From the NCBI GenBank assembly GCA_928212115.1, contig CAKMRJ010005523.1, positions 144,786,154 through 144,850,153 on the forward strand: 64,000 bases of DNA, read 5' to 3'. Within the stretch, counting starts at the first letter, position 1. Every line of letters begins with the position of its first letter. A program made the translations under genes and the position numbers. The stretch is from Lactuca virosa (lineage: Eukaryota; Streptophyta; Magnoliopsida; Asterales; Asteraceae). A model generated the notes under the pieces. The model made no database searches. It was given only the letters and a program-made list of their open reading frames with translations, and was not told where the DNA came from. Shown in pieces: positions 58,389-64,000 of the stretch.

Positions 58389-60642
58389 CTTCGAATTTCC
58401 ATATAAATTTCTCCCCCTTTTTATAATAGAAAATTGATTATAAAACCATTTAGGAAAGAGAACGTGCTCTATTCGGAATTTTTCGTGTCAAATCTCCCCC
58501 TTAACATGTGGCATAAACTTTGTGCTTCAATCCGGAAAACCGAAAAAATCTTCAATTTTTAGCTTCGTTCACGGACCGCCTTTGACAAAATTTCTAAAAA
58601 AAATGGGTAGAAATTGTCAATTTCAAAATTCTGCAGTGACCCGATGCGCCCAAAACAGCCAAAAATGTGAAATTCTTCCCCATTTGCGAAACTGGGTAGA
58701 AAACGTCAATTCGCATTAACTGCAGGGGCCTGAAATGCATATTCTTCAATTTCATAGCAAAATCAGTCCATTTTCGAATTTGGGCAAAAACTGCCAAACT
58801 TTCAAATCTTCAGGGACTGTTTTCGAAATTTCTGCTTTTTTCTTCCAAACTATCGAAAATTACCCCAAATGTCGAAATTGGACCATTTGTGCCACTTCGT
58901 TAAAAATGAAGGGACCAAAATCGAAAATGATTGTTTTCTTCCCCAATCTAACGAAATTAAATGCAGATAACGAAACTTCATCTTCACTTCGTGAAATCGG
59001 TAACGAACTCCATAGCATAGCACCATTTTAACGAAACTTTTGCTTGAAATGTCGAAAATTACAAACTTTCGTTAGTCCAGGTATCACCAAAGCCTTCGAT
59101 TCGTTATTTCCCCAACCCAATTGTTTCGATACTTTGAAAAAATTCTTCGCTACTTCCAGTCACGAACGTTTTCATCAGACCATTGATAACGAAAATTTTG
59201 AGATTCCAAAATCAAATTCCAAAACACACAGCCTTCGAACAGTGACTCAAAAATCTTTCTAGTTCGTTTTTCATTCAAGAACTCCAAAACATCATGCTTC
59301 GCTTTTGTGTAACCCAAAACAAATTAGATTATCACACAACCTTCCATTGAAAACGAATCCAACATCCATCGACAAACACCAAATCATCACAGTTTATCCT
59401 TTCCAATCGACAGCAAACACTCGTTATTGATACCTTCCCAATCCAACATTCCAAGACCAGAACTTTGCTATTGCCTTTGATTTCCATTCGTTATCAGGTC
59501 ATCGAGCTCAGTTTTGACCACCAAACAAAAAAAATGACTATGACCCCAAAAGCGAATTCACTATTTCAACAACGAACTGGCCAGAATTCGTTCGACCTCA
59601 AGCTGAGCAATACAAATCAAAAATGATTTCGACATCAATTACTCAAGAACTTCCTGTTGACCACGAATTTCAGCCCATCGTTCTCAAGTCTTGGAGCATT
59701 CGACATCAAAATTCAATTCCAAACACTTTTTCAAAATTGAACCCCAAATCAATCATGATTTCGACATTCATATCCCATGTTCAACTTGTATCAAACAATA
59801 TCTACTTCCAATTCAACAAATCAACCAATAGAAGTTGAGTTTGACTTTTTCTAAATTGACTTTTCGAAGTCAAACATCAATAAACACGAAATTGACGAAT
59901 CAATTGTCCAATTTCAGATCAAAAAGTATTCAAACAACTGTTCTAACTATGTTCTTCACAAAAATTTGAAAGTTCTTAATCAATTTCATCAAACCCAAAA
60001 ACTCAATTTTAGATTTGTAATCTTTGTCTTGAATAAAATCGATTTTGACATAAAACAAATTATAAGAAATCGACTTCCACATTCATATTAACAATGAACA
60101 ACAATCGATTATGATGATATGAAAACGAAACTCAAGAACAGGTTAAAGAAAAACGATGCAAGAATATTATCAATGTACAAGTCTTTAAGCGTAATGTGAA
60201 GAAGACCAACAGTGAGATACACTGAAAGATTGGGATCACATAATAAAATCAGATCAAAATTAAATGTATTGGGCTCCAAATACAATCGATGAACAGTAAT
60301 AAACTCAAAGGATTTTGAGCTAATTCAATCTGAAATGGGCTCAATCAAAAAAGAATTCTTGTTGGACTCGATTAAATTTGTATGAACATTAACGAAGTGA
60401 TATTTCACTTGACTTTGGATTTGATTTTGTGATTTGATCTAAAAAAAATTATTGGATCTTGAAAGGAATTTGAAACAGATTAGATCCAACGAAACAAAAC
60501 CGATCAAAATTCAAAAACGTAACGCACGATTCAATGAGATTAAGAGAGATCATAGAGAGAGACTCACCATAAATGCTCCAATTGTGACAAATTTTGCCAA
60601 ACCGAGAATCGTTCTTCAAAAAATCATGTTGATGTTCGAAGA

Positions 60643-60657
60643 CCCGCTCTGATACCA
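60643..60657 (-). other. Primer-binding site of nested non-coding element
   Basis: Minus-strand TGGTATCAGAGCGGG, two bases from the 5' LTR. Confidence 0.9.
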
Positions 60658-60659
60658 AT

Positions 60660-60994
60660 TGATGTGACTTATGAGCTTTAGTTTAGCATGCGGAATTAAA
60701 GAACACACAATGAACACGGTGATTTCGGTGTTTAAGATATGCATTCGATTATGTATGGTGTTACAAAAAGGGATCTAGATCTAAATCTACATAAATAACA
60801 CACACTTACAGACTCAAATTTACATCTCTCAAGCACACCTCCATAAGTGGTATGAACCCACCTTATATAGAGGTGTTTGCATGTCTCTCTCTCACTCTCT
60901 ATCTCATGTCACAAGGCTAATGCACCACATGCAAGTGGGTCTACAAAAGTTAAACCATTTACAAAGTCATACATGGATAACTTTGCACCCAACA
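60660..60994 (-). repeat. 5' LTR of nested non-coding element
   Basis: Same length as the 3' LTR (335 bp), about 97% identical by eye. Confidence 0.92.
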
Positions 60995-60999
60995 TTGAC
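60995..60999. other. Target-site duplication TTGAC (right copy)
   Basis: See 57282-57286. Confidence 0.9.
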
Positions 61000-61648
61000 C
61001 CGCTTATGGCTGGTCTGATTGCAGTGAAAACAGATTAAGCCCTACGCGGGACAGTCCCTGCTCATTTGGCCCTGCTGGCCACATGCATAACATCCTGAGC
61101 CTGCAATACGGCAAGCTCCATTGTGTACTCGGCTACACTTGACACATCGTCCCCGGCCCTGCTGACCCTTGTTGGGAGTGTCTGACGTCTTAGGCTTCTT
61201 AGTCTGTCCTACTGCTGCCTGAGCCTACTCAGGCTTCCGCTTCGTGCGGGATTCCAGCTCCATTTCCCGTTCCCAGGACTTCTCCACCATTTCATTCAGA
61301 GTCTTGCACCTCGTGAAGCTCACAAACTCCCGGATATCATCCCTCAGCATGGAATGATATCCGGTCCGTCTCATCTCCTCATCCGTAGCATACTGAGGGA
61401 TCAACAAAGCTCGTTCCCGAAACTTGGCGGTGATCTCCACCACAGTCTCGGTGGTCTGCTGCAAATCATGAAACTCTCGCACTAGTCGTTGCACCTCAAT
61501 GGGTGGTGCAAACTCCAAATCAAATCGCCGAAAAAACTCGGCCCACGTCATCTCAGCCACCCCGGCTGGTCCCACCTGTCTAGTAACCTCGCCCCACCAA
61601 TCCCGGGCTCTGTCTCTCAGCATAAAAGAAGCAAACACAACCTTCGCC

Positions 61649-62187
61649 TAGGGATGTCAACGGGACCAAACGGGAGCGGAAATGGTTGCCCCCGCCCCCG
61701 CTCCGGAAATCCCTTGTTTCCCTCGCTCCCGGTCCCGCCCCCGGATCCCCCACTAACACAGCCCCCGGTCCCGCCCCCGGTTACCTCCATCGCCCCGGTC
61801 CCGCCCCGTTCCCCCGGTACTCCCGGTTTATAGGCTTAAAAATTGATTTTTTTTTGCTAAAAAATTGCTTTGTTTTAGGCTAAAAATACTATTTTTAATA
61901 ACTTTTGTATATAAACAAACATGTAAGCCCTTGATAAATCAAGAATTGATCAAACATAAAACATCACTAAAGTTATAAACATATATATATTTTTTATATA
62001 AATATAAACGGGGCCCCCGCGGGAGTACGGGACGGAAATACTCACTCCCGCCCCCGGTCCCGAAACTAAACGGGAGTTAATATCGCCCCCGCCCCCGCTC
62101 CCGCTCCCGAATTTTTTAAAAAGTTAGTCCCGTACGGTATCGGGGTCCCACGGGAACGGGGTCCCGCGGGGGTTTTTGACATCCCTA
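61649..62187. mobile_element. GC-rich hAT MITE in Gypsy gag
   Basis: Terminal inverted repeats TAGGGATGTCAA (61649) and TTGACATCCCTA (ending 62187) are flanked by perfect 8-bp duplications CCTTCGCC (61641-61648, 62188-62195). The termini resemble those of Ac/Ds-like hAT transposons. The 539 bp contain no gene. Subterminal regions are dense in CCCGCCCCCG/CGGGAGCGGG words in opposite orientation while the centre is AT-rich. Confidence 0.93.
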
Positions 62188-62502
62188 CCTTCGCCACATC
62201 CGGACATGAACTCGTGTGCTGGCATTTTCGATATCCGCCATCCAGCGTCGGCTGACAATGGGGTCCCTGACCCTGAAAAACTCCGGCGCCGCACACGTCT
62301 TGAACTCCCGGAACGAGGGAGTCCGGGCTCCAATCTGGCCTGAAGCAATCTCAGCCCTGAATGATCTGAGTTTCTCCTCCATGATCTCTATAATGCCCTC
62401 CTTGACCGTCCTAAAGATGACTGGGGTAGCGTCGAGGATGCCCTTTGTAACCTCGGCTGCAATGATATCACGCAGTCTCTCATCAATAGGCTCGGTACCG
62501 CT

Positions 62503-62566
62503 GCCTGATCCAGACCCAGACCCCGATCACGATCCTGATCCTGATCCCCCTATCCCGAAAAGTGTC
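62503..62566. repeat. Hexamer-like GATCCx/GACCCx repeat in gag
   Basis: Encodes alternating Gly-Ser-type residues on the minus strand. Confidence 0.8.
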
Positions 62567-62799
62567 ATCACCATGCTGAACTGAAATTTCATAAGGCAGG
62601 ACATCTATAAAGGGGATCTTCCCACATTGGTCCTCCTTAGAGTGATCAGATCTAGCATTGGCTCGGCTGATCACGCGCGTTGCACTCTCATCTTTTCCTT
62701 CTTTCAAAAGCTTTTTATGTTATTTTTTTAAACCAATTTACCATTTCCTTAGTTTGAGTCCCGACACACCCGAGAGTATGCCTGAATCCCTCAAACCAA

Positions 62800-62812
62800 G
62801 GCTTTGATACCA
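62800..62812 (-). other. Primer-binding site of Gypsy element
   Basis: Minus-strand TGGTATCAAAGCC, three bases from the LTR at 62816. Confidence 0.85.
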
Positions 62813-62815
62813 ACT

Positions 62816-64000
62816 TGTAACGACCCAAATTTTACAAAGAAAATTTTCATTTTTAATTAGTCAACCATATTTCATAAAACATGAAAATCCCAATAATTGT
62901 TTTCAAAACCACCATCATTACAACATTATTATTTTCAAACATCATAGTGTCCCCCCAACCCATATCGGAAAAGAGAGATAGAGTGCACGCTGCATCATCA
63001 CACTTTGCCTTTTCCCTTGGGCTCTGATGTATCGGAAACAAATCCACAAACGATAAGCTGAAAGCTTAGTGCGTCCCCCAGAGCATACCCCACACAAACC
63101 ACATATCACATTAGCTATAAAGCTATCTCTACCACATATCACACGTTAATAGCTATGAAGCTATCTTTACCGTCTACCACCAGGACTATCTCTACCATTA
63201 GCCACGAGGCTATCTCTACCACTAGCCACAATGCTATCTCTACCATCAACCATAAAGGTTGTCTCTACCATTAGCCCTAAAGGGCTATCTCTACCGCATA
63301 CCATGCATACACACATATCACACCTCTACAAATCAAGTAATCCAACTAACGTAAAATGGCCGGCCTTGGTGCCTTAGACCTATTGGTATGGTGAGAAAAC
63401 TCACCTCACAAAGCTGAAACGGCAACTGAATTCGGATATGTCCTGCTGCTCTTCCCAAACTGAGTATAACCAATAAGTAAATTAACTCAGTCCCTAAGGC
63501 CCCTCTGAGTCAAACCTGGTCAAAGTCTAGGTCTATGGTCAAGGTCAACAGTCCATACTGGCCTTGACTCAACGAGTACAATCAGTCACTCGCGAGGTCC
63601 CTGCTTAACTCATCGACTCACCGAGTCACCAAAGGGACTCGTCGAGTTCCTTGATGTTCACGGCCGTAAACCACCAACCGAACACCCTTTACCGTAAACC
63701 CTTGGCCGTGAACCTTGGCCGTGAACCCGTTCCAGTGGGACTCAGGTTCCAAAACTTTAGATTTATCTTCTACTAGTGCAGATAACACGTAAAGTTGCAA
63801 ACTTTACGTGCATGCAATGCCTCTCATGGCCATACTACTCAAAAGAATTTCTTAAACCGAAAATGACAGATTAATACCTCAAACGAATGCCCAACACAAA
63901 ATAGACGCTTGATCTAGTGTTTTCCTCTTGGTAATTCCTCTTCAATCTTGGAATTCTCCCCAAAATCCCAAAGATAGCCCCCGAATGCACTCACTTCACA
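62816..64000 (-). mobile_element. 5' LTR of Gypsy element (runs out of window)
   Basis: Plus-strand start TGTAACGACCC directly beyond the PBS. It contains AAGCTTAGTGCGT, shared with 47101-47621, a tandem repeat at 63104-63305, and ACTCACCGAGTC/ACTCGTCGAGTT words near 63610-63650. Its far end is not seen. Confidence 0.8.
63104..63305. repeat. Imperfect 24-34-bp tandem repeat in Gypsy LTR
   Basis: About seven variants of GCTATCTCTACCATTAGCCA, in some units preceded by AAAGG or GAAGCT. Confidence 0.85.

Larger units (their letters stand above)
57287..60994 (-). mobile_element. Non-coding LTR retrotransposon nested in Gypsy gag (3,708 bp)
   Basis: LTRs of 335 bp each at 57287-57621 and 60660-60994 differ at about ten positions. 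A minus-strand PBS (TGGTATCAGAGCGGG, 60643-60657) adjoins the right LTR and a PPT (GAGGGGGAGAA, 57622-57635) the left. The perfect 5-bp duplication TTGAC marks the insertion. The internal 3,038 bp encode no gag or pol motif. It is AT-rich with many CGAA words. Minus-strand CTATATAAGG in each LTR (about 57489-57498 in the left one) is a probable TATA box. It is distinct in sequence from the 7.5-kb non-coding family. Confidence 0.92.
61000..62590 (-). pseudogene. Gypsy gag, split by two insertions
   Basis: Minus strand: an N-terminal part with a Gly-Ser repeat encoded by GATCCx repeats (about 62566-62503); then the stretch 62480-62196; then an hAT MITE; then the retrotransposon gag domain (61638-61225) with DRARDWWGEV, WAEFFRRFD and VREFHDLQQ; then zinc knuckles of the form CX2CX3GX4-5C (about 61160-61060). 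A last knuckle (CFHCNQTSHKR) has its final cysteine on the other side of the 3.7-kb insertion. Gag would form the virus-like particle. This copy cannot, because of the insertions and stops. Confidence 0.88.

Noticed and set aside
61489..61883. Proline-rich plus-strand frames
   Set aside because: Created by the CCCGCCCCCG words of the hAT MITE and gag antisense.
62216..62584. Plus-strand 122-codon frame with Asp-Pro repeats
   Set aside because: Shadow of the Gly-Ser repeat in Gypsy gag on the minus strand.

Overview
This is nuclear DNA of a flowering plant. It is AT-rich, has one intronless R2R3-MYB gene with plant promoter elements, and is otherwise almost entirely nested transposable elements. 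Several LTRs carry motifs I associate with Asteraceae genomes such as Lactuca (for example ACTCACCGAGTC-type runs near 63.6 kb). That assignment is recognition, not proof. A 427-base run of N (45707-46133) marks an assembly gap.

Layout. 1-853: end of an LTR from a non-coding LTR family. 854-3754: two nested Mutator-like elements (MULEs), the inner one with a perfect 9-bp target duplication. 4199-5150: a Copia-type PPT and LTR. 5.4-7.2 kb: the one convincing host gene, a subgroup-22 (MYB44-like) MYB at 6456-7202 with a TATA box and an ABRE. 8301-9499: a MULE with about 320-bp inverted arms around a piece of a Gypsy LTR. 10.25-12.06 kb: a dead Copia pol. 12.2-20.5 kb: LTR pieces, a CACTA terminus and tandem repeats. 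20.5-23.2 kb: a truncated Copia element with its 5' LTR. 25.6-26.0 kb: an hAT-type MITE. 27.29-27.59 kb: exon relics of a long-chain acyl-CoA synthetase, cut by the next element. 27.6-33.7 kb: an old non-coding LTR retrotransposon. 34.0-43.75 kb: a MULE split by a young but defective Sirevirus-like Copia element (34175-43033) with a large extra ORF. 45.06-47.1 kb: MULE and host-domain relics around the gap. 47622-55103: a young non-coding LTR retrotransposon related to the 27.6-33.7 kb copy. 55.1-64.0 kb: a decayed Gypsy element on the minus strand, itself hit by a 3.7-kb non-coding LTR element (57287-60994, TSD TTGAC) and an hAT MITE (61649-62187, TSD CCTTCGCC).

Most interesting result. The non-coding element at 47622-55103 has an internal domain of about 6 kb with no credible ORF but with repeated hairpins whose loops are conserved while their stems are completely different in sequence. 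There are three classes: a 15-nt loop around GGGATGCCG, a 22-nt loop around CCGGTTAACC, and a tetraloop AGGR. All three mismatches I found in the stems become G-U wobbles in the minus-strand RNA, the sense that the PBS and PPT independently indicate. The older copy at 27.6-33.7 kb keeps recognisable versions of the first loop on unrelated stems. This looks like selection on RNA structure in a coding-less retrotransposon, perhaps for packaging or dimerisation. The function is inference; the pairing is read directly from the sequence.

Apart from the MYB gene and the acyl-CoA synthetase relic, I see no host gene set acting together; the other coding regions are retroelement or transposase remnants.
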